Assembly: GCA_036365515.1 (NCBI GenBank)
Contig: CM070875.1
Location: 104,574,628-104,638,627, forward strand
Length of the DNA stretch: 64,000 bases
Reading direction: 5' to 3'
DNA from: Torymus aiolomorphi
Taxonomy: Eukaryota; Arthropoda; Insecta; Hymenoptera; Torymidae
Positions 49,471-62,509 of this stretch are shown in pieces; the first letter of the stretch is position 1; every line of letters begins with the position of its first letter. A program made the translations under genes and the position numbers. A model generated the notes under the pieces. It saw nothing but the letters and a program-made list of their open reading frames with translations. It was not told where the DNA came from and made no database searches.

Positions 49471-51530
49471 AAAATAGACAATAGAAGCACTCCATTAAAT
49501 TTTGAGAATAATTTAAATTTAGTCGTTAAAAACTTTAGTAATTATAAATATTCGATATCAATTTGTAGTGACGATTTTTATTCGAATAAACCTCTATATG
49601 ATTCGGATGATAGATTCTCGTTATCTTGTGGAAATTTAGAAAATTTAGATAGTTACTATCATAATCATGATATTGCTACTTCATTTGAATATGAAGAATT
49701 TTTAAATAACGATCATTTAAGTACGTATTATAATCATGCAATAAACCAAAAGGAAATTTTTAATGAATTAAACATTGATTCAGATAATTACGAGATAGAA
49801 AACTCTACTTGCGAAGTTAATATAAATAGAATAAAAAAGGTTTATTGTCTAGGTATAAAAATGAATATTATAGATTTAATAAATTTAGATCATTTAGATA
49901 ACGACACGAAAATTTTTATTCAAAATTTAGTAAAAGAAAACTCTGATTGTTTTTATTTAAAGGAGGAAAAATTGGGGACAACTAATTTAGTTATGCATCA
50001 CATACAAACAACAGATGATTACCCCGCAAATTCGAAACAATATAAATATCCTCTCTCATTAAAAGAGGAAGTCGATAGGCAAGTTAAAGAAATGCTTGAT
50101 GTTGGTATCATTGCACCCTCAAACTCCCCATACAACACACCGGTTTAGATAGTCCCTAAAAAACTAGATTCGTCGGGAAAACCCCGCTGGCGATTAGTGT
50201 TAGATTTTAGGAAGTTGAACGAAAAAACTGTTGCAGATGCCTACCCGATCCCTAACATTTCAGACATTTTTGATCTGGTTGGGGTTGTAAATACTATACA
50301 GTACTGGACTTAGCAAGCGGGTTCCATCAAATAAAAATGGACCCTAAGGACGCTCATAAAACAGCCTTTAGTACACCGTTTGGTCACTATGAATTTAAAC
50401 GAATGCCATTTCGACTCAAAAACGCGCCCGCAACTTTTCAACGTGTAATGGATAATGTTTTACGCGGACTGCAGGGTGACAAGGGCATATTTGTATACAT
50501 TGACGATTTAACAATTTGTAGTAATACCTTAGAAGAACATAAACATAAATTTAATTTAGTTATAAAACGGTTACGCGAAGCTAATTTAAAATTACAATTA
50601 GAAAAATGTGAATTTTTAAGAAACGAAGTTAGTTATTTAGGACACGTATTAAGTGAGAAAGGACTTAATCCTGATCCTACGAAAATACAAGCTGTGAAGT
50701 CATTTCCTCAGCTTAAGGATAAAAAGAATGTAAGGCAGTTTTTAGGATTATCTGGTTATTACCGCCGTTTTATCAAAAACTTTGCACAAATTGCAAAACC
50801 ATTGATGCGATTCTTGCAAATGAACGTAGCTTTTGAGTAGGATGATAAAGCTAATGAAGCCTTTGAAGCACTGAAAGAAGCATTGTGTAACCCACCTGTT
50901 TTATAATTTCCAGATTTAAGTCAACCTTTTAATATTACTACCGATGAATCCGGATATGCAGTAGACGGTGTATTATCACAAGGTGAAATTGGGAAAGATT
51001 TGCCAATCGCTTACACATCGCGAGTTTTACGTGGCGCCGAATTAGCATACGAGGTCTACAAAAAAGAAGCTCTCGCGATGATACATAGTGTAAAAATATT
51101 TCGATCTTATATTTATAGCTGAAAAATACATATTATCACTGACCATCAACCATTAATTTGGTTCAAGTCAGCTGACTTAAATATTCGAGTACAAAAATGG
51201 AGGCTTAAATTATCTGAGTTTGATTATGACGTGATTTATAAGCCCGGGAAATTGAATTTAAATGTAGATGCTTTATCACGTAATCCAGTAGATCCCATAG
51301 ATACAAAACAAATTAGCGTTGTAACTCGTAGACAAAAACAATTAGAAAACAAAAAACAGGCAGAAAAATTACCCGAGGAAAAATCTAATGTTGCTAAATC
51401 TAATAAAACATTACCCAAAAGGGTTATGAGAGGAAAACGAGTCAATTATGCGGAAAGTGAATTAAGTAATAGTGATGTAGAAGCAAAAGTTGCGTTAAAT
51501 ACACCTGTTAATCTTTATGTAAACGCTAAT
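49471..51530 (+). pseudogene. gypsy pol: reverse transcriptase and RNase H
   Basis: A linker rich in Asn/Asp is followed by the RT entry (YKYPLSLKEEVDRQVKEMLDVGIIAPSNSPYNTPV), a TAG at 50,146-50,148, then IVPKKLDSSGKPRWRLVLDFRKLN. After a frameshift near 50,300 comes VLDLASGFHQIKMDP with the first catalytic Asp, TPFGHYEFKRMPF and the catalytic FVYIDDLTICS (about 50,490). The thumb region LGLSGYYRRFIKNF follows. RNase H shows TTDESGYAVDGVLSQG, YTSRVL, YKKEALAMIHSVK, TDHQPLIWF and VDALSRNP. Further stops occur at 50,838, about 50,903 and about 51,119. The frame is then cut by the tnp2 transposon at 51,530. Confidence 0.9.
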
Positions 51531-51690
51531 ACCCAAGTAAAAAAATTTTGTTTAGACTATATATAAATTATGCCAAGGCCATTATGAATAGGAATGGAGT
51601 AGCATAGTCTTAACATAATTTATGTATAATTTATGTCGACCTTTTGATTAAGATTTTTTATACATAAATTATGCATAAATTATATTTGAA
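51531..51690. repeat. 5' terminal inverted repeat with AT-box palindromes
   Basis: This repeat is about 160 bp. Near-palindromic boxes related to CATAATTTATG/CATAAATTATG recur about five times (about 51,563, 51,617, 51,628, 51,662 and 51,673), separated by GTCGACC and GGAATGGAGTAGCATAGTC. The same series, inverted, is at 58,509-58,668. Repeated subterminal motifs are the usual binding sites of an element's own DNA-binding protein in CACTA-type transposons. Confidence 0.8.
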
Positions 51691-51972
51691 TTTCGTACAA
51701 TTCTTTGTCGTTCATATTTTGGGTAAGTACGGTATATGTTAAATAAGATACGTATAGAATTTTAAGGTTTATTTTTCATTTTCGGTAATTTTTTATTATA
51801 TAAAACAAATGTTGTACAAAGAAAAGTGATTTTTACAGCACTAAAAGCAATGATAGTTTTAAACGTTGTACCTCTATTAATGTAACAATAACTGCAAGTA
51901 AAGCAAATATTAATTTATATTAATCCAATGAAAACAATTAATGAATTACAATTGAATAACGTTAAGTATTAT

Positions 51973-54332
51973 TTATTTTTTCTTCTGTATAACTTTCCAT
52001 TTTTGATTCAGCTCTTGAGTAGCTTTATATTCTGCCAATTTAGCGCCTACACTCGTTGAAATTAATTGTCTACTCACGAAAGGCCAATCGTTCTCTTTTG
52101 CATATTTCTCAACATATACTGTAAATATAAATCAAAACATTAATATTTATTTTATTATTTAACTAAATTAACATATGGTGTTTTTACCTAAAATAGCATT
52201 TACTGCTGGTTTGTATAGGCCAGGTCTAGAGTTTTCCTTACTTCCGGTTTTTGGTTTAGTACCTGTTCTGGAACACGATCTTAAAGCGTCTTCTTTACAG
52301 ACAACTGTTAGAAGAGCTCTAGCTAATTCTGTTTGCTTTTTGGCCACGCTTTCAATATTCACCATTTCAAATTTGCTGACGTAAATTCCAGAATCTTTAA
52401 TTAATTCTATAATCTGTAAATAGAATAAATAATTTTGAAACAAACTAATGATATATTATTTGTAATAGTAGTAATTTGTAATTTGGCTCACCTTTTTACC
52501 ATCACCCATTGCATGCTTTAACGTCCAAGTACCGTCTTCATTTTCTGGCTCTTTAATAATCATTTCATTTTTAATTTCGGTCAAACACTTTTTTTTTTTT
52601 TACGTTTATCTTGTTCAATTTTATCTTCCTTATCAGACTCATCCGATGAATACAGAATATTTTTTTTTTTTATTTTCTGAACGTGACAAAATTTCATCCT
52701 GAAATAATAGTGAAATACAAGAATAAAATTTAAAAAAACCTTATTTAAAACAACAAAAATTTTATTTGCTTAATATATTGACTTCATCAGAATTGGAAAG
52801 ATCAATGCTTTCTATATTAAAAGCTTCGCCAAATGATCGCTTTCTTCCTCTACAAGATTGCGATTGTTCGTCGTCCGCATTGCTATCACCAGATAAATAC
52901 TCCTTCATGAATTCGCTTAGTGCACCAGGGTTTTCATGTATTGTTACATCGTTTTCTTTATCTGTAGATCTTGTGTCCTAAATTATAAATCGGTAAACAA
53001 TTAATTAACTTAAGTCAATACATACATGAATAAAAAATCAATAATCTTTAAATGAAATATTTTCCAAAACAACCTCACAATCTATTTCAGATATTGGCAT
53101 GCCAAATGATCGCCTATTCTTTGACACCGTACACTCATTTGAATATAGAGCATCAGTATTCACTACTGGTATACTGAGTGATTGCCTCTTCTCTGTCATC
53201 ACAGACTGCTTACTCGTACTAGCTTCATGTATGTTTTTTGCTACGTCGTCATTTACATCACTTGCAACAATACTTGTTTTCAAAAAGTTCAACTTCTACA
53301 AATTTATACAATAAGTTTAAATAGCTATCATTTTCATATTTAGTTAATTTTTTTATCATAGAAATTGATCATAGCCTTCCTATTTATAAGGTTTACTTTT
53401 AGTGTCTTTTCCTTGAAATCATCGAAATTCAAGCATATTTCTTTTTCAAAACATTCAATGCAATCCGTGAGCCAGCCGAATTCATTAGATTTTTCTCTTT
53501 GAATAGATGTATTTGTATTAGAAATTTCTGTTTCAATTAGAGTAGGTTTTTCTGTCCGAGTCCGTTAGCTAAGAATGTACTATAATAAAAAATCAATTAA
53601 ATATTTTGATTAAAGGAAGAATTGCGACACTATAAATCATTTTAAAAAACTGATATATAACGTTTTCCTGCAAATCGTTGTATATACTCCTTTCTTTATG
53701 TTTGCCAGTTATATTTTTTTGCGCATATTTTTTAGTAGCAGCTGTGTTTTTCTATTTTGTCGGTGCCTTACTTTTTACTAACGCCTCCATCACTTACTAG
53801 AACGTCTTCATTATCTATAAAAATGATTAAATATACATAGATCGATCTTAGTTTCAGTCGTGGCAAGGTGAACGAACTTGCGGAATCTCATCTCGGCACA
53901 GGCGGTCGGTCTTTATATATACCCGTATTTACGTATTTCTCATAATCGTGGCATTACAAAAGTATGTCTAGCGCGTAAACTACATTTGGGCGAAACCGAT
54001 TCATGTACGTGAAATAAGAGTAAAGCTTGCGCGGCTTTATTACCCATAAAGCTATTGTTCGGCAGAGCGAGTTTCAAAACATCTTAGTTATGCAATTGTG
54101 GGGACCGACCGTATTAACAAACGTTACAAAATGAATGAAAAAATATTTTTATGTACTTACTATTCTTGTCTACAATTTCTCCATAGAATTTTTTAGACTT
54201 CGGAGTATCCTCAGGCCACCAGAAAGAAATTTCTTCGTAGATTTCTAATTTTGAATCGTTATTTTTGAAAATTATCGACTTTTCGTATAGAATACAAAAC
54301 GATCCATCTTTATACTCGACTAGATATTGCAT
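51973..54332 (-). CDS. multi-exon BEN-domain protein gene carried by the transposon
   Basis: From ATG at 54,332 an exon to 54,161 encodes MQYLVEYKDGSFCILYEK and FWWPEDTPKSKKFYGEIVDKN and ends at a GTAAGT donor. Later exons, read by splice-site and frame, are about 53,345-53,566 (EFGWLTDCIECFEKEI), about 53,038-53,295, about 52,766-52,977 (both with basic RRSFG/KRSFG motifs), 52,492-52,698 (GTWTLKHAMGDGKK), 52,188-52,413 and 51,973-52,118. The last three form a BEN-like domain: VSKFEMVNIESVAKKQTELA, LLTVVCKEDALRSCS and a C-terminal KENDWPFVSRQL. BEN domains bind DNA and are common in insect transcriptional regulators. A poly-A frameshift in 52,492-52,698 and a degenerate second exon suggest decay. 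Exon limits are hand-called. Confidence 0.55.
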
Positions 54333-54750
<418 letters not shown>

Positions 54751-57700
54751 ATGAGACGAGTAACAAAAAAAAATTACGAAGTAAGTATTAATAAAATTCT
54801 TTAAATTCAATACATAATAACATTCAGGTAACTTATCTAATATGTAACCTTCAATTTATAGGGCGGTACCATCCCTGCAAGCACTATTCGGAGGTGAATG
54901 ATCAATCAGGATATAGAAACGGCAGAAGCAACTCCTGATAATGACAATGTAAGTAAAAGGAAAACGTGCAAAATAAAATATCGCATTTTTAAGCATTGGC
55001 AAGCCGGCTTATAAAAAAATTTACTTTCTTCTCGTATTTTTGAAAATTTGAAACATGTTTGAACCACGTACACTAAGTACTTAAATCAACCGGAAGTCTA
55101 TGTGTGCGTAAGCATTTTTACAATACACTGTACTTTTCTTATTTCTTCTCAATGCAATGCTTGTATAAAATAATAATGTCAAAATTCTAATTAGCTTGCG
55201 AAAGCTCGCGTTAAAAGAAAATACCATATGAATTAGGAGCAATGTAATAAAATACTTGTGAATTATTAACTGAGTGTAGTTAATAATTCTTGATTTCAGA
55301 GTTGTACGTTTCTCACACCCGGTGTTGTGCACATGCCGCATTCGCGCAACACAGATGAGAGAGAGAGAAAGAGAGAGGGGGGAGGGGAGCTGACGGTGAG
55401 CTGGGCCGATGTTCGCTCGGTAATCCGTGGGCTGATAAGCGTGCTGGCTTTGATAAAGGTAGGCGCGGGCCCCAAGTCCGGTTATGGTAGCAAGCGGGCA
55501 TCGTTCTGGTCGCGAGAGACGTTGACGGTCTTCAGCCATGGCGAGGCGTCTTCTCGGAGTCGTTCTAAGCTCCTGGCCTTCCGTCCGACGGGTCAGGAAC
55601 TTCGGTTTCCGTTCGGACGCAGGCTAACCGCCGCTTCTATATAGCGATCTCGCAAGGAGACCTCTGCATTTGGAGTCTCGTTCCAATCTCTCCCTTCTCT
55701 CTCAGTCGCTCGCTCTCTCTCCCCTCTGCCTCGCTCTTTGTCTCTCTTACTCTCATTATACATTGTTGCCCTAGTATTTTCCGTCGCGTGTATGTAGGTA
55801 TGTGTGCGTGTGTGCGCAAACCTATCTCCGTACAACTTTCGTATGAACATTTGGTTGAAACTCTGACTTATCGATCGCTTCAATTCGCGGTCAAACTCTA
55901 TAATAAATAATTATATACCTTATTTTTTAAATAAAAATATAATTCTTGATATTATTTAGGAAATGGAGGTTGAAGCAGATAAGGATTATGACGACAGTAT
56001 TAATTCAACATTTGAGTTTACAAGTGATGAGTCGTCTGAATTTAACTTTAACACAGAAGAAAATGATAGAGAAAGCATAAACGAAGAAACTGAAGATCCA
56101 CACTATATTTTCAATACTGTGGAAAGAGATAATATTAGTGATATCGAATGGCTGAATCAGCAATTGCATAAGTACACAGATTATACTCTAGGTGAAGCAT
56201 TACATAAAATTATGACCTTTTTTATTGAAGATTCCTTAAAAAAAAAGTCTCTTGAAAAGCTACTAGTCATACTAAGTGATTTACTACCAAAACCTAATAA
56301 TTTGCCGAGAACTAAATATTATCTTGAAAAAATGTTATATTCACTCTTACCAAAGCATGAAGATTTAATAAAAAGATACAGATTTTGTGAAGATTGTTTT
56401 CACTATTTGGGAGATTTTAATGGTGTAAGTATAACTACTTGTGAACAATGTCAAAGCTCAAACGTAAAGGGAATGTTTATAGAATACGATGTAAAAGAGG
56501 TTTTGAAAAATGCTTTAGAGGAACGATATTTAGCTAAATTGATAGAAGTACATCGAAAAAATGAGAAAAATGATAAAGATATTGTATGTGATTTTACGTC
56601 TGGAAGTGAATATTTCAATTTAAAGAAAAATGTCCTCAAAGGAGATTATGATATTTTTTTATTGTGGAATACGGTGCTCCGATATCTACGAGCTCAAATG
56701 GACAAATATGGCCTATTCAAATTCAAGTTTTGAATATTCCTACGCAAAAGAGAAGATCATATCAATTCTTAGCCGGGATATTTTACACTACAAAAAAGAA
56801 GCCCCTTATGAATTCGTTTTTAAAACCGTTTACAGTAAAGTTACAAGAACTTTACGATATCGGCATCACCTGGTTTGACAAAGCCTCAAATACAGCACAG
56901 AAAAGTATCGTTATAGCCCCTATAACGACACTAGATTGCCCTGCTAGGTGTGCAGTTCAAAATGTTATGCAATTCAATGGGCTTTGCGGCTGTACTTTTT
57001 GCGAGCATCCAGGAGTGACCTGCCAAACCGGTGCCGGTCATAATCGTGTATACCCGGGAAATGGAAATTATTTGATTCGGACTCAAGAAAGAATGGTACA
57101 GCAGGTGAGTGGCGTTAAAGGTCCGACTATTGCCAGTACCATACCATTTTTTAATATTGCAACGTCATTTGTACCTAGCTACATGCACGCAATTTTAAAT
57201 GGAGTTATGCCCATGCTTCAAAGTCTTTGGTTTGGCTAAAAAAATCATGAAAAATCATCTTACATTAATAAAAAAAAACGAGATGAAATTGATGAATTGA
57301 TTTGTCAGATTCGACCACCAGATTTAATGGCAAGAATTCCAAGAAAATTAAAAAATCAATGTTATTGGAAAGCCTCTGAAGAAAGAGATTATCTCTTAAT
57401 TTATTTTCCAATTATATTAAAAGGTAGATTACCGAAAAAATATTATGAAAATTTTCTTCATTTATCATATGGAACAAGAATTCTCCTTCAACATGAAATA
57501 ACTTCGCAACAAATAAATTTAGCCGAATCTCTTTTTAAATTATTTGTCACTCAAGTCGAAAATCTATACGGTCTAGAAAAATGTTCATACAATTTACATC
57601 AATTAGAACATGTAGCTGAGGCAGTAAGAAAATGGGGACCACTATGGGCTTGGTCAACCTTTCCATTTGAAGATGGCAATGGATATTGTAAAAATATCAA

Positions 57701-58282
57701 TCATGGACCCAACAAAGTAGACATCGAAATCGCTAACACTCTTAAACTGATAAATGCTTTTTACGTTTTACGGAATAAAATGCATAATAGTAGAAAAAAT
57801 GACGATGAATTGCAATGCAAAGATGGGTTAGTACTCGGTGCACCGATAAGAATATTATTGTCATCACAGCAAATAGAAGTTTTGACAAGTTTAAATTTAA
57901 TAACTGGCATTGACATACAAAATGATACAGTTTTAGTTTTTAGTCGAGCATTGATTACTCATGAAATATATACATCAGAATTGTATCAACAGCAACAGAA
58001 GCGTAGAAATAATGTTAATCATGGGATAATCGCACTCATTATGGCATAATAGAATTATTCATAGTATGTAATAATTCTATATATGCGTTGGTACGAGAAT
58101 TAACTCGGAACTATCAAGAACCACTAATTATTTCGTCGAAAGTTAATTTGTCGAATGTTATATTACCTTCAAGATTGACACATGGCATTACGTATGTTCC
58201 AGTTACTAAAATAACTGAAAAACATTTATTTTTTGTCAATCATATATGTACGTTACCAAATACATATGAAAAAAAGTTGTAA
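54751..58282 (+). pseudogene. tnp2-family transposase, spliced, with inactivating changes
   Basis: Two small 5' exons (54,751-54,780 and 54,862-54,948, both ending at GTAAGT donors) lead to the main exon from 55,960 after an ATTATTTAG acceptor. The phases fit. Exon 2 contains an in-frame TGA. The acidic N-terminal region is followed by a zinc-binding pair (RFCEDCFHYLG...TTCEQCQSS), then a frameshift near 56,670. Beyond it the tnp2 core has NGQIWPIQIQVLNIP, MNSFLKPFTVKLQELYD, DCPARCAVQNVMQFNG, CTFCEHPGV and VKGPTIASTIPFFNIATSFVPSYMHAILNGVM. TAA at 57,237 interrupts WFG-KNHEKSSYI. A DUF4218-like part follows, with KLKNQCYWKASEERDYLLIYFP, NLHQLEHVAEAVRKWGPLWAWSTFPFE and NHGPNK. Another frameshift near 58,030 precedes the end at 58,282. 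It would cut and move the element. Confidence 0.8.
54949..55959. other. 1-kb intron with GC-rich insert
   Basis: This gap lies between transposase exons 2 and 3. From about 55,310 to 55,800 it is GC- and CpG-rich, unlike the AT-rich rest of the element. It has a GA run (55,358-55,385), a TATA-like TCTATATAG (55,636-55,644) and CT-rich stretches (55,680-55,750). Open frames in this segment on both strands show no family. It could be a captured host promoter or 5' UTR, or a separate small insertion. Confidence 0.4.
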
Positions 58283-58508
58283 TGAAACTTTTAGAATCTT
58301 TAATATAAAAAAATTTCTTTGAAAATAAGAAAATAAACATTAAAATTCTGTATAAATCCTATGTTTTTATTAAAATTACATCAAATATAATTTGCGTGGA
58401 AGTATACGAGATTGATATATTTATGCTAAATTTATGTTAAAAAATTATACGACAGCGTTTGTAAAATTTGTATATTTTTATAAAATTTGTATATTTTTTT
58501 CTATAAAA

Positions 58509-58668
58509 TTTATACATAATTTATGCATAATTTATGTATAATAAATATTAATCAAGAGGTCGACATACGTTATACATAAATTATGTTAAGACTATGCTAC
58601 TCCATTCCTATGCATAATTGCCTTTGCATAATTTATGTATAGTCTATACAAAATTTTTTTACTTGGGT
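58509..58668. repeat. 3' terminal inverted repeat with AT-box palindromes
   Basis: This is the inverted counterpart of 51,531-51,690, with the same order of CATAATTTATG-type boxes, GTCGAC and GACTATGCTACTCCATTCC. The two copies differ by a modest number of substitutions, so the insertion is not recent. Confidence 0.8.
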
Positions 58669-60466
58669 AATGATAATGACAAAAGTCAAATTTGTAATAA
58701 GTTTCCTTCTCGTACTAATAATAAGATTAAATGTAGGTTGAAAAAATCGCAAAAATGTAAAGATAGAGACGATATAGATGAGGAAAAATCGGATATAGAT
58801 TCTAATACTTCAGTACTCTCAGACATTGAAACCGAGGAAGTACAACCAAATTTTAGCACTAAATCAGTTTTAGGTAGCAATAATGATAATGAGACTAATA
58901 TTATAATAAGTGATTCAACAAATAAGACTAATAATATTATAGTTAAAAATATTGTAGAAATTAAAGAATCAATTGAATATAGACAAGACAACATCATATA
59001 TTTTGTTGACATAAATGGTACCGCATGCGATGTTGGTGCTCAAAAATTGATCGAGTCAAATAAAATTCCAGAAAAGCAAATTTTACAAATTGAAATTATT
59101 AATAAAATAAAATGAAGTAATAATAAATACTTATTTTCCTTGTGCATTCGCGAAGACTCGACGGAGTCACAACTAACTATCAAGGAGAAAATTTATGAAG
59201 TTCTAATTAAATTACGCGATTTGTTACAGGAGAGAAATTTAGATGGATTTAGCATGGCTAGAAGTCCCTATATTGAAAATATTGCGTGGAACGACATTTT
59301 AGAAATTCTCAAAATTGTTTTTGATAAGAGTAAAATTAAAGTAATTACTTGTAAAGGAACTTTAAGGTACGTTCCAGAAAATAAGAGAAATGAAATTTTT
59401 TACGAAATGCACACTTGTCCCATTGGAGGTCATCGCGGAGTTTCTAAAATATTTTATAGAATACGTCAGGACTATTATTGGGAGAATTTCAAACAAGACA
59501 TACAAAGACGCATTCAACAATGTATAGAATGCCAACTAAAAAAATTAGGTTAAAAACCAAATAGCCAATGGTGATCACTGATATGCCGGGCACAACTTTC
59601 GAAAAAGTTGCCCTTGATATCGTGGGACCATTGCCTGCTACTAAATCCGGTAACGAGTACATATTGACAATGCAAGACCAATTATCAAAATTTTGTCTTG
59701 CAGTGCCTTTGCCAAATGCATTAGCAACTACAATTGCTGAAGCATTTATCAACAAGCTAATTTGTGTTTTCGGAGCTCCTAAGATTATTTTAACCGATCA
59801 AGGTAGAAATGTTCTAAGCAATTTAATGAAAAGGATTGCAAAACGTTTTAAAATAAAACAAATTAAAACTACCACTTTTCACCACAATCGAACGGTTCGC
59901 TAGAAAGGTCGCACCATGCGTTAGGTAAATTTTTAAAACAATACGCGGAAAAACACGCCGAATGGGATCAGTGGATCGATATCGCGATGTTAAATTATAA
60001 TACATATATACAGGAAAGAACAAAACATACACCTTTTGAGGTTGTCTTTGGACGTTTAGCTAGGCTTCCGTCCAGTGATCCCCTTCGTGAAGGCGATTTA
60101 TTACCTACATATCAGGGTTATGTAAAAGAGTTAGTTATTAGGCTTACAGGCATTAGGAAATTATTAGTCTATGATAATTTAGTTAATTCAAAATTTAGGT
60201 CAAAAAAATATTATGATAAAAATATTAACCAGAAAAATTTTAAGATAGGAGATTTTGTATTCTTATTGAAGGGATCAAAACCGAAAAAATTTGGGGATCA
60301 TTATACGGGTCCTCATAAAATATTAGAAATTATTAATAAAAATAATATGAAAATTTTAATTGATAAAAAGCCACAAATTGTACACGCAAACCGTCTCAGA
60401 ATATCGCATATAAATAAAGAAATAAAAATCAAAAAGAAAAGAAAAGGAAATTCCGAAACTGAATAA
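58669..60466 (+). pseudogene. gypsy pol: acidic linker and integrase
   Basis: After the transposon, an Asn/Asp/Ser-rich linker continues in the frame left at 51,530, to TGA at 59,113. The same frame resumes with a zinc-binding module: HTCPIGGHRG and CIECQLKK near 59,410-59,550. After a frameshift the catalytic core has LDIVGPLP (about 59,613), LTDQGRNVLSN (about 59,790) and, after another frameshift near 59,885, SLERSHHALGKFLK with the catalytic Glu. The C-terminal part has KHTPFEVVFGRLARLPSSDPL and a GPY/F-type module (GDHYTGPHKILEI...NRLRISH). It ends with a basic KIKKKRK tail at 60,466. The enzyme would insert the cDNA. Confidence 0.88.
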
Positions 60467-60477
60467 TTTATAAAAAC

Positions 60478-60497
60478 TTTCTATTATTCTGTTGCAG
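60478..60497 (+). promoter_or_regulatory. splice acceptor before env
   Basis: A pyrimidine-rich stretch ends in TTCTGTTGCAG directly before the env ATG at 60,498. Errantivirus env genes are translated from a spliced subgenomic RNA. This placement fits that, and it supports 60,498 as the env start. Confidence 0.6.
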
Positions 60498-62475
60498 ATG
60501 AATCATTTATTAGTCTTTACCGCCATTCTATACGGTGTAGTTGGTTTGATAGGATATGATTGTGGTTCCCGAATGTTAAATATTACAACTCTATCCTTAT
60601 TAGATATCGGACCGTGTGATAATATCACAGTGATATACCTCAAATCGCACCTAACGTCACACGAAAGTATATTCAACTCCTCCAAATAAATGAGTACTTA
60701 GAAACTGAGGTTATCCAATGTAAATTAGAAGTTCACCGAACTGTCTATTACTGTGGTATGCACTCACACGTATCTGTTGTGCACCAGGGTGCCGGTGAAT
60801 ACATACAGGAAATCTCGGGTAAACAATGTGAAGGTCTTTTTCACACAGGAAATCTTCGCCTTGGCAATAGTGTATTCAACGGTATCAGGGTGAATAACAC
60901 GCACGCGTTTCAATTAAAAATGACGGTAGTTGTCAAGGCACCGCCTACATGGATCCTTACGGTTCATGGGAGTCGGTTGTAGTGCAAGGTACCATTAGAG
61001 TTACGGTTCAAAGCCAAAAGGCTCGCGTTGATATTAATAACAACAAAATCCATTTAAGCTCTGGTTCTACTTGCACATTATCTGACAGTACCTACGTAGA
61101 TGTTGATGGCGGACCAACCTTTTGGAAAGCTATACCAATAGACAGTTGTAAATTTAACCACTATATTATTCTCTATGAAGGATATGCAAATAAGATAGTT
61201 GACTACTTCGGTAATCAGAATCAAGTTGTATATTCTTTATTAACTCAGGATATTACTTTTGCTTTAACTAGTAAAGCTGAAGAATCTGTATGTGGTTATA
61301 AAATAATTCGAACTGAGCACCCTAAACTCGTTATTTTTGAAACCGTAAAGGGGGAATCGTTTGCTAATCATGATAAAATCTCAATAAATAATTTAGATAT
61401 ATTCGCGTATGTAAGTTCAAAATTTGTCTATGTAGAAAAACATGTACGTAGCCAAATCGGGTATTTGTATCAGGATACAGTTATACAAAGGTGTAATCTC
61501 GAAAAAGAGACTCTAAAATACGCTCTAGCGATAGCCACTCAAGCGCCCGCTCAATTTGCTTATAATCTCATGAAAGGCCCAGGCTATATGGCCGTTGCCG
61601 CAGGAGAGGTCGTACACATAATAAAATGTGTACCTGTAGAGGTGAAGGTAGAACATGGAGAAGAATGTTTTGCTGAGTTACAAGTAACGCGTCAAAACAA
61701 AACATATTACTTAACACCTAGAACACATATACTAAAAGACCATGGGACTACTCTAAACTGTAACGCTTTATTACCAGCGTATTACTCTTTAGGAAAAGAA
61801 TGGTATAAGATTTTACTCCGTCCTACCGAGACGAAGGCTCCAATTGAAATTAGCCCAAAATCTAAGGCCACCTGGCACTACATCAGTCCCAAATACTTGG
61901 CAACAACGAGAATTTACAGTGAAAAAGACATTGAACAATTAAAACAACACATAATTTTTCCTGTGGAAAAACCGGGTTATTTAAACGACATTGCGAGAGA
62001 AATGAATGGGCAGCCCATGACCGTTCACTCTTGAACCATAATGAAGCTATTAAACAAGGATGCAGTAGAGATTATTATTCAGTCCACTTGGAATAGAGCA
62101 TGGACAAAATTCATGGCATTTGGTACAGCCAGTGCCGCCGTTTTTGCTATCATAATGATTTTTCAAATCATTAAAATGATAATTGAGATTTTAATCAACG
62201 GATTTTTACTACACAAAGTATATGGATGGTCAGTTCATTTACTAGCAGCAATATGGAGCTCACTGGCTTACATGTTAGTTTATTTGAACAAAACCCCAAG
62301 AGGAAATGAGCACCACTTAGATGCAGAACAACCTATTCAACCAGAACGAGAACTTCTTACACCACCTCAACCTCAGTCAACAAATTCTGTAGCATCAATA
62401 TCAAAAAGCAAAGATGCAAGTAATGACCTTAATACTAATTCTGAATATTTTACGCTAAAGCAAAATTTTTTATAG
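60498..62475 (+). pseudogene. envelope glycoprotein, chuvirus-like, broken
   Basis: ATG at 60,498 opens a hydrophobic signal peptide (about 18 residues) followed by GYDCGSRMLNITTLSLLD. A frameshift near 60,650 leads to a segment with CKLEVHRTVYYCGMHSHVSVV and EYIQEISGKQC. A second frameshift near 60,940 leads to MDPYGSWESVVVQGTI and a long ectodomain to TGA at 62,032-62,034. Beyond that the same frame continues to 62,475 with a membrane segment (FGTASAAVFAIIMIFQIIKM), a second hydrophobic stretch and a Pro/Gln-rich tail. The conserved Cys pattern (YDCG, YYCGMHSH) resembles chuvirus glycoproteins, some of which are known from insect LTR elements. A baculovirus-F-type errantivirus env fits less well. 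Two frameshifts and one stop show it is non-functional. Assignment is from family memory, not a search. Confidence 0.6.
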
Positions 62476-62509
62476 TCTGTATTTCAGTTATGCACCTAAG
62501 CGATTGCTA

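Noticed and set aside
55081..55883. Open frames on both strands in the transposase intron
   Set aside because: They are low-complexity Ser/Leu or Arg/Glu products of CT/GA-rich sequence; the flanking splice sites place the region in an intron.
60498..62475. Env as an ordinary baculovirus-F-type errantivirus envelope
   Set aside because: The early YDCG and YYCGMHSH cysteine pattern fits chuvirus-type glycoproteins better, and I saw no clear furin site followed by a fusion peptide. A search could still overturn this.
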